Source: Ceratotherium simum simum (Eukaryota; Chordata; Mammalia; Perissodactyla; Rhinocerotidae). From it: a stretch of 64,000 nt of DNA. This document shows positions 32,928 through 43,915 of this stretch, piece after piece. The notes under the pieces were generated by a model. It ran no database searches, was not told where the DNA came from, and worked only from the letters and a program-made list of their open reading frames with translations. The DNA is taken from NCBI RefSeq assembly GCF_000283155.1, contig NW_004454216.1:5072724-5136723 (forward strand). Direction: 5' to 3'. Numbering within the stretch: the stretch's first letter is position 1; the number at the start of each line of letters is the position of its first letter. Both the position numbers and the translations under genes were made by a program.

Positions 32928-33879
32928 TTTAATGCAAACCCCAAACATCTGTTAAGTTGGGCCCATTCAATCTCTAAGACTATGCTGCAGCTATTTTAGC
33001 AGCTCGAAATGGTGCAGGGGGCCCTTCCAAATATAAGCAGTTGCCACTTGAAAGCTTAGAGAATGTGATTTGAAGGACACAGGGATGGTCCATATCAAAT
33101 ATATTCCTCATCTCCTGGACAGAGAATTATCCCTTATGGATGTATTTGAGAAGTATATTAAACTATTATCTCACAGACTAGCATCTTGATATAAATTGGT
33201 TTAGAGCCTCCATTTTCTTTCCTTTATTGTTTCACTTAGAAAGAGAAAGTTCCTAGAGAGATGGATAATCAAAAGGAAGATTTGATGGGGTTCTGGAAAT
33301 AAGGATGAGGAAATTAAATTGGGCCTGGAGAGCAAGATAGTGGAGACCAATGTTAAGAAAGGCACTAAAATCACACTACACAAAATTTGACCTTCGAGGT
33401 AACAGCTCTCAACTGCTCAAGTTTCTCTCCCAAGAGATTGAGAAGAAGGTCTGTCCAGTGTGCTCCAACAGCAGCATGGTGACTGAAAGGACTATTGTCA
33501 GGATAACTGATGCCATGAGGTGATCTTAACCACTAACCCTATACTAAGGCTACATCATCCATCTTAGACACTTGTTCATGGCATTTTAATACTGTTGCTA
33601 TTATTTTATGTTTATATAGCCCTTTCCTCTGAGGAAAATTATACCTTCAAATATTGACTTAGTGCTACCTTTGCTTCATTTGTCATTGCTTATCCAGCCA
33701 ATACATATTTAGCTCCTTTAAATCTTTTCCCATAAATACATCATTCCATTTCTTTAATCATTTCAGTGCTATCTTCCATACTCGGTTCAATTTCTCAAGA
33801 CATTTCGAGTGTCAAGAGGCCTGATGCTGTAGCTTAGTCTAACCAGAGGCAAGAAAGGTGGGAGTCATTTCTCTATATT
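32928..33879. other. Unassigned sequence
   Basis: No repeat family was recognised; no exon-like structure. Confidence 0.4.
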
Positions 33880-34330
33880 TTTGATCTACTCTAACATAAT
33901 GGATCATTGTACTTGGTTCGGAATAGCATCAGCCCCTTTGGCAGCCATATCACATTGCAAACTGATATCTAATTTGTCCTCCTTTATCAGCTCCAGGTCT
34001 CCTTCAGTGTTACTACTTTCCAGGTTTCTCCTGTCCATTGAATTATTTTGCTCAAGTTGTATTGGTTTTCATTTTTCTAAGCTGAATCTCATTTTGTTAT
34101 TTTTGACTCATATCGCTACCCTCTCAGGGTCCATTTATATAACATCTTAGGAGCTTCAGTGGTGCCTGCCGTACATCTTAACTTATCACCTGCAAGTTCC
34201 ATTAATGAGTTATTTCCACTCTTTCCTTACCCAAGAGATCATTAATATAATGAAAATAACCCTTCTTCCAGGTCATTGTTAAAGAGATATATTAGGACCT
34301 AGCTAAGAATACCCCAACAAGAAAAATACT
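33880..34330 (-). repeat. CR1/L3 LINE fragment, antisense
   Basis: Shows the antisense CR1/L3 order: TTGGCAGCCATATCACATTG, AAACTGATATCTAATTTGTCC, CTCCAGGTCTCC, AAGCTGAATCTCATTTTG, TTATCACCTGCAAGTTCC, and AGATCATTAATATAATGAAAA near the end. Very diverged, as expected for a family older than placental mammals. Confidence 0.6.
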
Positions 34331-35000
34331 GTTTAGCACCATTTTCATACATAACAAGAATATTCTTTCTACTCCTTTCCATTTTGAATTAAGTGAATTA
34401 ATTGTGATTATTTCCTTAGTGGAGATTTTGAGAGTTTGCTAATACTTATTTATTTTCACGGAGACTATGTTTTACCCATGCATGACTTGGAGTTGTTAAA
34501 ACGAAAATCACTGTTTAAAGTGTTTAAATGTCATTATCTCAGTTACTTGGAGGCCATCTGGATCCCTAAAAGGATCATTTAGCTTCTCTTTCCTCCATAT
34601 GCCACATGAGTAATCACATCAACTTCTCCTTTCAAGGAGTACTGATGATGATGTGTACAGAGTTTATCAGGAATATTTCCCTTCTATTAAGTCAAAAGAG
34701 CCAAAGAAAACTACAAAGCATGTTTCTAATTAGGTGTGGTTATACAGTATCACTTTTGGAGAGTCTAGACATGGGGAATTGGAAAGGGACGTTGACTTGT
34801 CATAAGAATTCCTAGGTTCTGAGGTTTACTGAGCAGTAATGACAATTATTCCAGTAGAGCTTTAGATCTGTATTTGCACAGTATTGTTTGTGGGCTGTGT
34901 GACATATATACGCTGCTATTTTTAATATGCATATAGAAGTTATGGATAGTAACAAAATAGTATTTTTTCTAACATGAATACTACTATCATATGAGTGTCC
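34331..35000. other. Unassigned sequence
   Basis: Nothing recognised before the ERE target-site duplication. Confidence 0.4.
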
Positions 35001-35010
35001 AGTGGTTGCT

Positions 35011-35011
35011 T

Positions 35012-35058
<47 letters not shown>

Positions 35059-35059
35059 T
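35011..35059. repeat. (TTTA)n microsatellite in the ERE tail
   Basis: About twelve TTTA units formed from the A-rich tail of the SINE; likely variable in length. Confidence 0.93.
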
Positions 35060-35343
35060 GAGGAAGATCAGCCCTGAGCTAACATCCATGCTAATCCTCC
35101 TCTTTTTGCTGAGGAAGACCGGCTCTGAGCTAACATCTATTGCCAATCNNNNNNNNNNNNNNNNNNNNNNNNNNNNNNNNNNNNNNNNNNNNNNNNNNNN
35201 NNNNNNNNNNNNNNNNNNNNNNNNNNNNNNNNNNNNNNNNNNNNNNNNGAGAAGCGGTGCGTTGGTGCGCCCCCGGGATCCGAACCCAGGGCCACCAGTA
35301 GCAGAGTGCGGGCACTTAACCGCTAAGCCACGGGGCCAGCCCC
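35012..35343 (-). mobile_element. ERE SINE containing an assembly gap
   Basis: Antisense long-tail ERE that starts with a (TTTA)n run at 35011-35059. Two tail units and a gap follow, and it ends with the head complement GGGGCCAGCCCC. A target-site duplication AGTGGTTGYTTTT is seen at 35001-35013 and 35344-35356. Confidence 0.95.
35149..35248. other. Assembly gap, 100 N
   Basis: Exactly 100 unknown bases. Comparison with the intact copy at 173-484 predicts about 97 missing bases. Confidence 0.99.
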
Positions 35344-35609
35344 AGTGGTTGTTTTTAACATTAAAAAAAAATTCCTAGTCTTGCAAAATGTTGGGTTCAC
35401 TGATCTGGAAAAAATATTTCAACACAGTGTCTCATCTGTACAAGGAGTATGTTGGGAAGGACAGATTCTGGAATCCTCTTTCCCATCATAAGATTTATTT
35501 GCCATGACTTGGATGCATTCTATTGATTTCCCTCAATTGTAAGGCGTAATGGCTTTGACCGCCACTGAGATATCTAGGGATCTTTGATATTTGTTTACAA
35601 CAATGTCAG

Positions 35610-35870
35610 TGACAACAATAACAAAGACAATAGCAATGATTATTAAATTCTCACTATGTTACAGGCACTGTGCCGGACATATTCTTACATATTGCCTCTT
35701 TTAATCTTTATCACAATCCTGAGATATACTTTTTTCTCCAGTTTACATACTAGAAATCTGATTTTCTGAGAGCATGAGTAAATTATCCAGACACACAGGT
35801 TTTAATTGAATGACAAGGATGATTGAATGACAGAGCCAGGACTATCAGATTCTATAATCCTTGCTCCACC
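35610..35870 (-). repeat. MIR SINE, antisense
   Basis: TTCTCACTATGTTACAGGCA, CTGTGCCGGACATATTCTTAC, TCACAATCCTGAGATA, CAGAGCCAGGACTATCAGA and AATCCTTGCTCC appear in antisense MIR order. Confidence 0.75.
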
Positions 35871-36410
35871 CATAATGCCTTGCATGATTTCTGGCCATGC
35901 TGTGTGTTCTACCCCACAACTTGGCAGTGTAAAACAACCATTATGCTCAAGAATCTGCAGATCAGGAATTTGGGAAGGGCCTAGTGAGCACAACTTTTTT
36001 CTGGTTCACAATACCTGGGACTTTAACTGGGAAGACCCAAAGCTGGGGGTGACGTGATGGCTTGGCTCTCCACAGTAGAGAGCTTGTAGTATCTGGAGGT
36101 ATCTTCACTTAGATATATGGCCACTGATGCTGGCTGTTGGCTGGTTCCTCGGCTGGGGCAATCAGCCAAAACACTTATAGTGATGCCTTCCTGTGGAGCA
36201 TGGCAACCTGAGACTTCTTACCTGGTGAATCAAGGCTCTGAAGGCAAATGTCCTAGGAAAATCAGGCAGAAGCTGCATCATCTTTTATGACCTACACTTG
36301 GAAATCATTTAGTATCACTTCCTCTGTTCTTTTGGTCAATTGTTCCCTAATTTTAGCCCAGGTTCAAGGGGAGGGGATGTAAACCTCACTTCTCCATAGA
36401 AGTGTCAATT
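35871..36410. repeat. Ancient mammalian interspersed repeat, family unresolved
   Basis: Segments such as CAGATCAGGAATTTGGGAAGG, GATGCTGGCTGTTGGCTGG, CAGGCAGAAGCTGCATCATC and CAGGTTCAAGGGGAGGGG recall a common mammalian repeat, either an LTR or a DNA transposon. I cannot assign class or orientation with certainty. Confidence 0.4.
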
Positions 36411-36496
36411 TTCAGACATGTTTAAAACCTTTATAATTCAAGTTTTGGTGTGGGTTATTGAAGCACTCTTTCTTATGTCTTTGGTTTATTTACTAT

Positions 36497-36650
36497 GGTT
36501 CTCAACCATGGCTACAAATCATCGTCACTGGGGAGCATAATAAACCTATCAAGTCTTGGACTCCACTCCAAATATTCTGAAATAAAATCTCTAGGAGGGG
36601 AACTTGGGAATCTGTAGTTGTTTAGATAGCTGGCCTAACCTAAGCATCAA
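36497..36650. repeat. MER5-like hAT fragment
   Basis: GGTTCTCAACCATGGCTACA, ATCGTCACTGGGGAG, ATCTCTAGGAGGGGAACTTG and GGAATCTGTAG follow the MER5 pattern. The right inverted end is degraded. Confidence 0.55.
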
Positions 36651-37879
36651 GTTTTACTTACAATGCCTCTACAGGCGGAAACGTTCTCAAAAGCCAGGCC
36701 CACTCTTTGTAGGGCTGCCCCAACCTGATAAACTTGTTGACCTCTGCTATTAAAGCTGCTTGTCTGTCATTCCCACCTCTTCTCCCTGCCTGGGAGAGGC
36801 ACCTGAAGCTTTACAAAATACTACCTCTACGTTTGCAAGAGGATTCCTGGGAACTCCCTTCCTCATCTCATCAGAGATGAATGACAGGACTTGAAGCAAA
36901 ACTCTGCTGAAGCTATCACAGCAGGGGGTACCAGCTTAAAGCTGTCAGTTGGTAATCAGTCTACTGTGAATGGTTGGGCTAGTAGCACCCAGTGATACCA
37001 TTTGCATATTTATAACTTGATGTGTGCACAGAAGTGCCACATTGGGGTGCCGCTGCAGCAGCTCCACTCCAATGAAAACCTCTTCAAAGAGCCTTGTCAG
37101 CTTCCTTCAGCATTTTTTCTGAGGTTTAGAACCAGAGGAGGGTGGCAGTCCACACCTCGGGAGGAACGGCTGATAAGATCTATTAACTCTTTCTGCCTTT
37201 AGACATTATATCTCACAGCTAGACCAGCAACCAGTCCTCTCTGTGGGAGTTTGAACACTGTGTACGTTAAAGGTAAAAGAGAAAGGATGCTTCTATTTTA
37301 CCTGCCTGGTTTCCAGTCTTCAGATTATCAGGAGTTTCACTCGTGTAGCATCCGTGCATGGAGTGTGCGAGAAGAAGCTATAAAGGACCAGCTGGGGAGG
37401 CTGAAGAGATTTGAGGAAAGAGGGCTTGCAGGAAGAGCTTTTTGTAGCTTTGAAGCTGGAGGGCCCTTAGTAGTTATCTTCAGTAAGCGGACAATTTACT
37501 AAGGAGATTGCCACACAGTTCAATTAGAGAGGCTATGATGAGAACCCTCCTGCATGCATCCACTGGGCAAGAAAGTCAAACTCAGCTTGCTAAGGTTCTT
37601 GGACCACAGTCCTTCCAAATCCTAGCCACTGCTTCATAACTACACCTGAAGGAGACTAAACAGATGATGATCGGTAAGAATCACGTTCTCCAAATCTTCC
37701 ATAGAGGTAAGAGTGTTTGGAAAAAGTAGATAAAACAAGCAAAAACCAATGAAAACCGTGTCATAGTCTTTCTAGGACTGAGTGAAGGGTGTGGAGGGCA
37801 AGATGCAAATAGGTAACATTTTCTCTTCCTTTCTTTCCTCTGGTAATTTCAGACTGGGTTCAGCAATTGTATCTTCAAA
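36651..37879. other. Unassigned, repeat-poor sequence
   Basis: About 1.2 kb without a named repeat and with near-average GC. The part at 37000-37200 contains a CTGATAAGATCT GATA-type site (about 37169-37180). Two short plus-strand frames (66 and 83 codons) have no recognisable domain. Confidence 0.4.
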
Positions 37880-37884
37880 AGTTC

Positions 37885-38058
37885 TTCTTGAACAGTCTGC
37901 ATCAGAATCCCTTAGGAGTTTTATGAAAAATGAAGATATCTAGAGCCCACCTTAAATCTATGGAATCAGCAACTCTACGGGGGGGACCCTGGAATCAGAC
38001 TTAGTAAAAAGTTGCCTAATGACTGATACACACTCAAGCTCAAGAAGCATTAACCTAG
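37885..38058. repeat. MER5-like hAT fragment
   Basis: GTCTGCATCAGAATCCCTTAG, AGAGCCCACCTTAAATC, AATCAGCAACTCTACGG and the GATACACACTCAAGCTC segment follow a MER5 element. Confidence 0.6.
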
Positions 38059-38574
38059 GTCCTGCCATTGCCAGTCTTGGGGGAGCCAGGAAGGGTGTTG
38101 CCAAAGATCTCTATTCATATACGTACACTCTTTCTCTGACCTTGTCCCTCAAGGGGACCCACAGGCACTAGGAGGGGCTTTTGAAGTTTGATGGTGTTAA
38201 GTGTCAACGTTTATGAAGTAGTTAGAGTCTTCTTTGATATTAATTAGTCATTAGGTCAGCAAACATTCTAAAGGACAGAGCTACCTACAGTGCACAATAC
38301 AGTAATAATGCCTATTTGATTTTTGAATAAAAGTTAGAGATTATTTTCTATATTTGAAGGCAGTAAAATTGCTTGTCTGAATGACTACTAAATTTCCCCA
38401 GCCCTGGAAGAGCCAGTAGAGGCTGTGTAATATTCTAATAAATGTAAAGTCTCAACAGATATCAAATTAACTGTGTGATGTGCTTTAATAAATGAATACT
38501 GTACAAAGATCATGTGAGTTGATTGCTCTTTTGACTAAATTTCTTTGAAGAATGATGTAGAAAAGAGAAACAGA
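38059..38574. other. Unassigned sequence
   Basis: No element was recognised. Confidence 0.4.
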
Positions 38575-38720
38575 AAGTAGTAATTATTCAGCACCTGATA
38601 TGTGTCAGGCACTGTGTTAGGTCTTGACATCCAAAATTTCATTTAATTCAATGCAGTAGGTTTTATATTTATATATTAAAAAGTATCATTTTAAATAAGT
38701 TAACCAGACTCTTACTGCTT
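38575..38720 (-). repeat. MIR fragment, antisense
   Basis: AATTATTCAGCACCTGATATG, TGTCAGGCACTGTGTTAGG and TTTCATTTAATTCAATGC match the antisense MIR. Confidence 0.65.
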
Positions 38721-38846
38721 ATTCATTGAATATTACACTAATTTCCACCCCCTACACTGAAAATAAATCACTGAAAATAAAATGGAAGTGATTGGAAAAA
38801 CATGATTTAGATGTAATGCCTTCTAACATTTGAAGTGAAGCTAAAT

Positions 38847-38885
38847 GGTACATTTATTCTAGTCGTGGGTACATTTATTCTAGTC
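38847..38885 (+). repeat. Short tandem duplication, 21-bp period
   Basis: The 18-mer GGTACATTTATTCTAGTC occurs at 38847-38864 and again, perfectly, at 38868-38885, separated by three bases. Confidence 0.97.
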
Positions 38886-39097
38886 CAGTCTTTACCATTA
38901 TATCATAAAGTCCTCTTTCATAATATCTGGAAAATGTTATGAACACATGGTGTTGGCAGAATTACTGTTAAATCTTGAAAATTTGGACATCACTCCATTT
39001 GTGACTTTTTTGATAGCTAAGGATTTGCATAGATAGCATCACAGAATTTTAGATTTGGCTAAAACATTTACTTTTTAGAATAAGAAGTCAAAGTCCA

Positions 39098-39318
39098 GGG
39101 CCGGCCCCGTGGCTTGGTGGTTAAGTGAGCGCGCTCCACTGCTGGCGACCCGGGTTCGGATCCCGGGCTCGCACCGACGCACTGCTTCTCTGGCCATGCT
39201 GAGGCCGCGTCCCACATACAGCAACTAGAAGGATGTGCAGCTATGACACACAACTATCTACTGGGGCTTTGGGGGGAAAAAATAAATAAATAAAATCTTT
39301 AAAAAAAAAAAAAAAAAA
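39098..39318 (+). mobile_element. ERE SINE, young-looking copy
   Basis: Sense-oriented ERE. The head is GGCCGGCCCCGTGGCTTGG, the A box TGGCTTGGTGG is at 39110-39120, the B box GGTTCGGATCC is at 39153-39163, and CpG sites are well preserved. The tail has (AAAT)n followed by a run of about 18 A. A perfect 9-bp duplication, CAAAGTCCA, is at 39089-39097 and 39319-39327. Confidence 0.97.
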
Positions 39319-39529
39319 CAAAGTCCAAAAATCATATTCATTAAAATTTTTTTTCCTGCTATCAATTTTCAGTCTTATTCTTAATAGAGGAATTTACTTT
39401 AATTTCAAAGAATTTCATAAAGCTAGATATAAACAACTATGATTCTTTTGATTTAACAATCTTCATAGAAAAATTTTAACTCAATGTTGAAAGATATTGT
39501 ATGTAGATTTTTCCACTTATGGCTAATAT

Positions 39530-39690
39530 ACGTTGGGTGACTGTGCATTAGTTTCTTTAACCCTAAAATGAGGATAAAAGATGGATCAAGTTCATTGGGA
39601 TGTTGTAAGAACTAAATTAGAAAATGTACATTCAGTGCTTAGCGTAGAGCTTAAGTTCGATACATGTTTCCAATGATTATTTAAATAGAT
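39530..39690 (+). repeat. MIR fragment
   Basis: TGGGTGACTGTGCATTAG, TTTCTTTAACCCTAAAATGAGG, GGGATGTTGTAAGAACTAAA and TTCAGTGCTTAGCGTAGAG are in MIR order. Confidence 0.65.
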
Positions 39691-41189
39691 AAATTTATAG
39701 TGTGTATTAAATTCTACCTACATGCAGTAGTCTATTTTTATTAAAAACTATCCTATAATTCATACACTTTAGTAAGCAAAAAGTGCCTTATCCTGCATTA
39801 CTCTGAATTGGGTGAGATTTTACATTATTCATAAGTATAAAACCATCTTGATGACGATGAAATTCTGCATTATAAAGATCTGGAAATTCAAACTCATTTG
39901 CTTTTATTTCTATATACGTCAAGCTGTTGTCCTATATTGTAGAGTCATAGAGGTTTATTTTAATCTTAAAAAGTAAGAATAATGTACTCAATCTTCTACA
40001 ATAAGCATATAGAAAAATATACATTAGTTTTTAAAAGAAATTATGTTAGATAAAAATGGACCATCTTAGAAGAATGATAATTAGCTTATCTTCATTGGCT
40101 ACGTATAACAGCATCCTCCCTTCTCATTTTGCTTTGGTGTGTCACTGTACAGATGGGTCTTCTTTGTTGACAAGGTGGTAATGATGATGCCCCCATCACT
40201 CTTCAGCTCTTCTCATTAGCTCCTAACCACCTTCATTTATTACTACTGATTCCCCCATGTTCAGTATATCAAATATTAACAAATGGTTCTCATTTTACAT
40301 GACAATTCTAATAATTAATGATTATAGAAGCATATTAGACGCATAATGCCAAAATATATTACCTGTAATGTTAATCTCTAATTTGAGTTTCTGTTGTATG
40401 TTGGGAATAGAATATGCTATTTAGAGGTCACGATAGGAGAACAAATGCATCTCTATACCTCTTCTTCTCAATCTTACGCCTATTAACTTAAGTCAGTGAA
40501 GAATTCTAAATCTAATTTTCCATTAGCAATGTCAGGCTTGCAGGAAAGATCTCTGAGGTTCAGAGAAGAGGTGAAATTCATGATGGAAAGAGAGGGAATG
40601 AAACGATGGGAAATATTCTTAGCCTGGCATCTCTTTAGTGCCCAAGTGACTGTGGGCGATTGCTTCCTTTGCATGGTGGATTACCACTCCTCCTTCTAGC
40701 CAGCTTTGGGAGCTGAGGACGAGAGCAGAGGAGCAGGCCTAGACCCTTGGGTTCTCAGCTAATGAGCACCAAGAGGACCAAAGACAAAGCATTGGAAAGG
40801 AAAATACAAGAGGAAGGGAGGTGAGGGAGTCAGTGCATCAGAAATACGGAACAGAACTGAGTAACTGATGGAGCTTGGTTGCACAACCATACCTCAAGTG
40901 TCCGGACCTTTGTAATGTCTCGGCACAAATAGGATGGGTCTGAGAGAGACTCACTGATGTCCTCAAGGCATGTCACACAGACTCCAGCCTAATCCACTCT
41001 GCCTGTTAAAATTTTTTAAAGATTCATTTTTTTTTTCTTTAATACCTGTCTCAATCACACTCATTGCTGACTGGATGTTATTTTATAGTAAGAAACATAA
41101 TAAGCTGTTATTAGAGACTGACATTCTACCTGATCCTCAACTGCCTGAGCAGTCAGGTATGGATCTAAAAGTCAGTGTGCTTTTTATAC
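39691..41189. other. Unassigned sequence
   Basis: About 1.5 kb with no named repeat. At 40483-40699 both strands are open for more than 60 codons, but neither translation resembles a known protein. A TTTTTTTT run lies near 41028-41036. Confidence 0.4.
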
Positions 41190-41608
41190 ACTACTTAGTT
41201 GAACAGATATTTACAAAGTGTTCTAGTATGCCACAAAAAGTGCTGACAGCTGGGGATGTAGAAAATCACATGGAGTTCTTGTCCTTGATAACTTCGGGGT
41301 CTAGTGGGAAGAAGTAGCCACATAAACTTAAACCTTGATATGAGGGTATTGTAGAATAGAGAACAGGGTAGCAACTAAGATTGGAAGTTTACAGGATAAA
41401 ATCCTGGAGATGATAATCTTGGCAGAGTCTAGAAGAGATCTGAAAAGGATATTCTAGACATAGAAATTAGGATGAGCTAAAGTATAGAGTAAGAAGCCTC
41501 TAGAATGTTCCTAGAAACAACAGTTTGGTCTTACTAGAAGGTAAAGTGCAGGAATACCGGTAGGACACGTGGTGGGAGAGGCAGGCAGCAAATCATGCAG
41601 GACCTTGT
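41190..41608 (-). repeat. L2 LINE fragment, antisense
   Basis: Begins at the L2 3' end (GTTGAACAGATATTTACAAAG, GTGCTGACAGCTGGGGATG), continues through GGGTCTAGTGGGAAG and reaches AAATCATGCAGGACCTTG. Confidence 0.7.
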
Positions 41609-41735
41609 TACTCAAAGTTTTATCCCCAGCCCTTGCATTGGCCTTGGCTAGAGCTTGTTGGAAATGCAACTCCTCTGAGCAGACGTTCTACATCAAAATC
41701 TGGATTTTAACAAGATACCAGGGCTGGTTGTTGTG
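41609..41735. repeat. MER5A-like hAT fragment
   Basis: GAGCTTGTTGGAAATGCAACT and ATCTGGATTTTAACAAGATAC match MER5A. It directly abuts the L2 fragment. Confidence 0.65.
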
Positions 41736-42349
41736 GGCCAGCTTAGAGAAGACAAGCTGTAGAAGAGAAAAGTAATTTCTCTCAATTCAAGGGAAAATAC
41801 TATTCACACAGGGGCTGTGGGCATCTAACATGATTTGCAGCAAAAAAATGAATTCAAGGAAACCAAGAGAAGAACATCCAGGGAAAACAAAGCATTGCTT
41901 CTTGTGATTCAGATGTCTAAGAGCTCAGAGTGAATAAATGATGACACTAGGATTTTTAATGAAAAGAAAAGTTTTATTGACTATGCACTATGTAGATGTC
42001 TATATAGATCGGGATATTTAATCTAAAATTGTCAAATTTCTGGGATATGGGTCTCAGGTAAAAACTAGGATGGATAATTTGTGGAATACTTCTATCTGCT
42101 AAGTTCCAAAGACAGAACTCAAAGTTTAGAAAGACCTTTTATAGCCTGAATATCACTGAGACAGAATTAAGCAGGAAAGGGTGTTTGAACTCAGAGCTGA
42201 GAGTGTGGTGGTGAGAAGCCCCTTGTCACAACTAGCAGATAAAGAGAATAAATCAGCTGAAGCCTATACCTGGACTCATGTTTAACAATTACAAAAAAAT
42301 AGGGAAAGCCCTGGAGTATCAGCTATAGTATCAACTTGTTGATCACCGC
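41736..42349. other. Unassigned sequence
   Basis: No element was recognised. Confidence 0.4.
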
Positions 42350-42735
42350 CCTTGTTCATTCATTCTTTTGTTTATTCATACGTTCATTCATTCATATATT
42401 TACTCATCCTATAAATAATAATTGAATGCCTACTAAAGGATCAGGCAGTGTTCTGAGTGCTAGGGATACAATTGTCACCACACAGACTCCATCCTTGCAC
42501 TCATGGAGCTTATAGATCAGTAGAGGAAGAAAGATAGAAACAAAAGTAATGATAAACAAAATGATTTCAAATGATAACATTACTATGAAGGAAGAGAATA
42601 AGATGACATTATGGAGATTCATTGCTTGAGTAAGGAGGATAGACTGCTTATGTAGGGTGGTCTGGGAAGGCCTCTGTGAGGTGTCATTTAAGTTGAGACT
42701 CATGATAGGAAGAAGCCAGGCTACATCAGCAGTAT
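42350..42735 (-). repeat. L2 LINE fragment, antisense
   Basis: CATTCATTCATATATTTACTC, TTGAATGCCTACTAAAGGATC, CTCATGGAGCTTATAGATCAG, GGGTGGTCTGGGAAGGCC and AGTTGAGACTCATGATAGGA form a long, ordered match to the antisense L2 end. Confidence 0.85.
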
Positions 42736-42850
42736 ACATACATATAGCGGAGTACAAAGAATATGTAACATTTCAGAATATGCAGATCAGAGATTAAATA
42801 ATTATTCGCTAACATGGTAATGTCCTTAAATTTTTTAAGAGGAAGAGAAC

Positions 42851-42909
42851 CTCTGTCTCTCTCTCTCTCTATCTCTATTTCTCTCTCTCTCTCTACCTCT
42901 GTCTCTCTC
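42851..42909. repeat. (TC)n microsatellite, interrupted
   Basis: CTCTGTCTCTCTCTCTCTCT-type pyrimidine tract with TATCTCTATT and ACCTCTG interruptions. Confidence 0.95.
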
Positions 42910-43584
42910 AAAAGTGGAAATTGGCAACTCTTCTTTATGTGACCCTGAAGGTCATATGTCTCTGTCTTTTGGAGTTGATATGTTTCTTAAGCATAACACA
43001 AAGCATGTCTAGTCTTCCGTATCCTTTCAGACTGGTTTCAGTCCCATTGGAGTTCAAAGAATTGTCTTTAAGTTTTATACAGTGCAATAGGCACGGTAGT
43101 TGCTCAATAAAGACCAGCTAACGTAAGGAATGGAATTTGTTTCATGATGGTGGTTGCTAAATACATACTTGTTGGTTGAAGAATGAAACTGAGTTTAACG
43201 AGATCATATTCTGTTTTTATGATTCTTGTTCAAAGACTCCAAAATTCCTTATTACTCATTCCACAAGTAACCCCACTCAGTTGCCTAAATCAGGTATAAG
43301 AGTACTGATCCTGAAAGTGTAACCCTGTGTGGTGATTCACAGTGTTGATTCAAAGATGAGATTTGACTTAAATCAACACTTTTGTCCTTATCATTCAAAT
43401 GATACTTAGGTAAATAACAATAAAAGAGAGAACATACTTTTAATATAGGTTAATTTTTTTCAATTAGATTGTAAAATACATTAAGATAGGAGCCAATTAT
43501 TTATGCCTCTTTAGAATGCTAATTCTTAGCACATATATAAATTGTAGATGCTAGCTAATTCTTGTGCCATGAACTGAAAAAGGG
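42910..43584. other. Unassigned sequence
   Basis: Only a minimal MIR-like terminus (GGTAGTTGCTCAATAAAGACC at 43095-43115) was noticed. Confidence 0.4.
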
Positions 43585-43760
43585 TAGTCTTTAAAGCCAG
43601 ACAGACTGGTTTGAATCCTGGCTCTGCAACTTGCTAGCTCTACAGGCTTGAGCTAATTGGTACGTTAACTGAGCCTCACTTTTCTCACCTATAGAATGGA
43701 GATCCCACTACCTTTCAAGGTGAATTTGAGGATTAGTGATATTTAGGCAAAATAACTATG
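43585..43760 (+). repeat. MIR SINE
   Basis: CCAGACAGACTGGTTTGAATC, CTGGCTCTGCAACTTGCTAGC, GAGCCTCACTTTTCTCACC and TATAGAATGGAGATC are all in order; one of the better-preserved MIRs here. Confidence 0.85.
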
Positions 43761-43809
43761 GAATAACTATTAATATTTAAAAATAAGAAAAAAAACAGGC
43801 ATATTGTGC

Positions 43810-43915
43810 TATTAAGTTCTGTGAGAGCGGGAATGGGAACTGTGTTTTTCTGTATCCACAATTTCTGGATCTCAGGAGTAGGTGCTCAACAAGTACTTGC
43901 TGAGTGAGTGAAAAA
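43810..43915 (+). repeat. L2 3' end fragment
   Basis: TGAGAGCGGGAATGGGAACTG, TTTCTGTATCCACAATTTC, GTAGGTGCTCAACAAGTAC and TTGCTGAGTGAGTGAA match the L2 terminus. Confidence 0.65.

Noticed and set aside
40190..40215. Possible C/D snoRNA (TGATGATG-like and CTTCAG motifs)
   Set aside because: No paired terminal stem, no proper D box and no guide region could be identified.
42404..42757. 117-codon open frame, minus strand
   Set aside because: Lies almost entirely in an L2 fragment.
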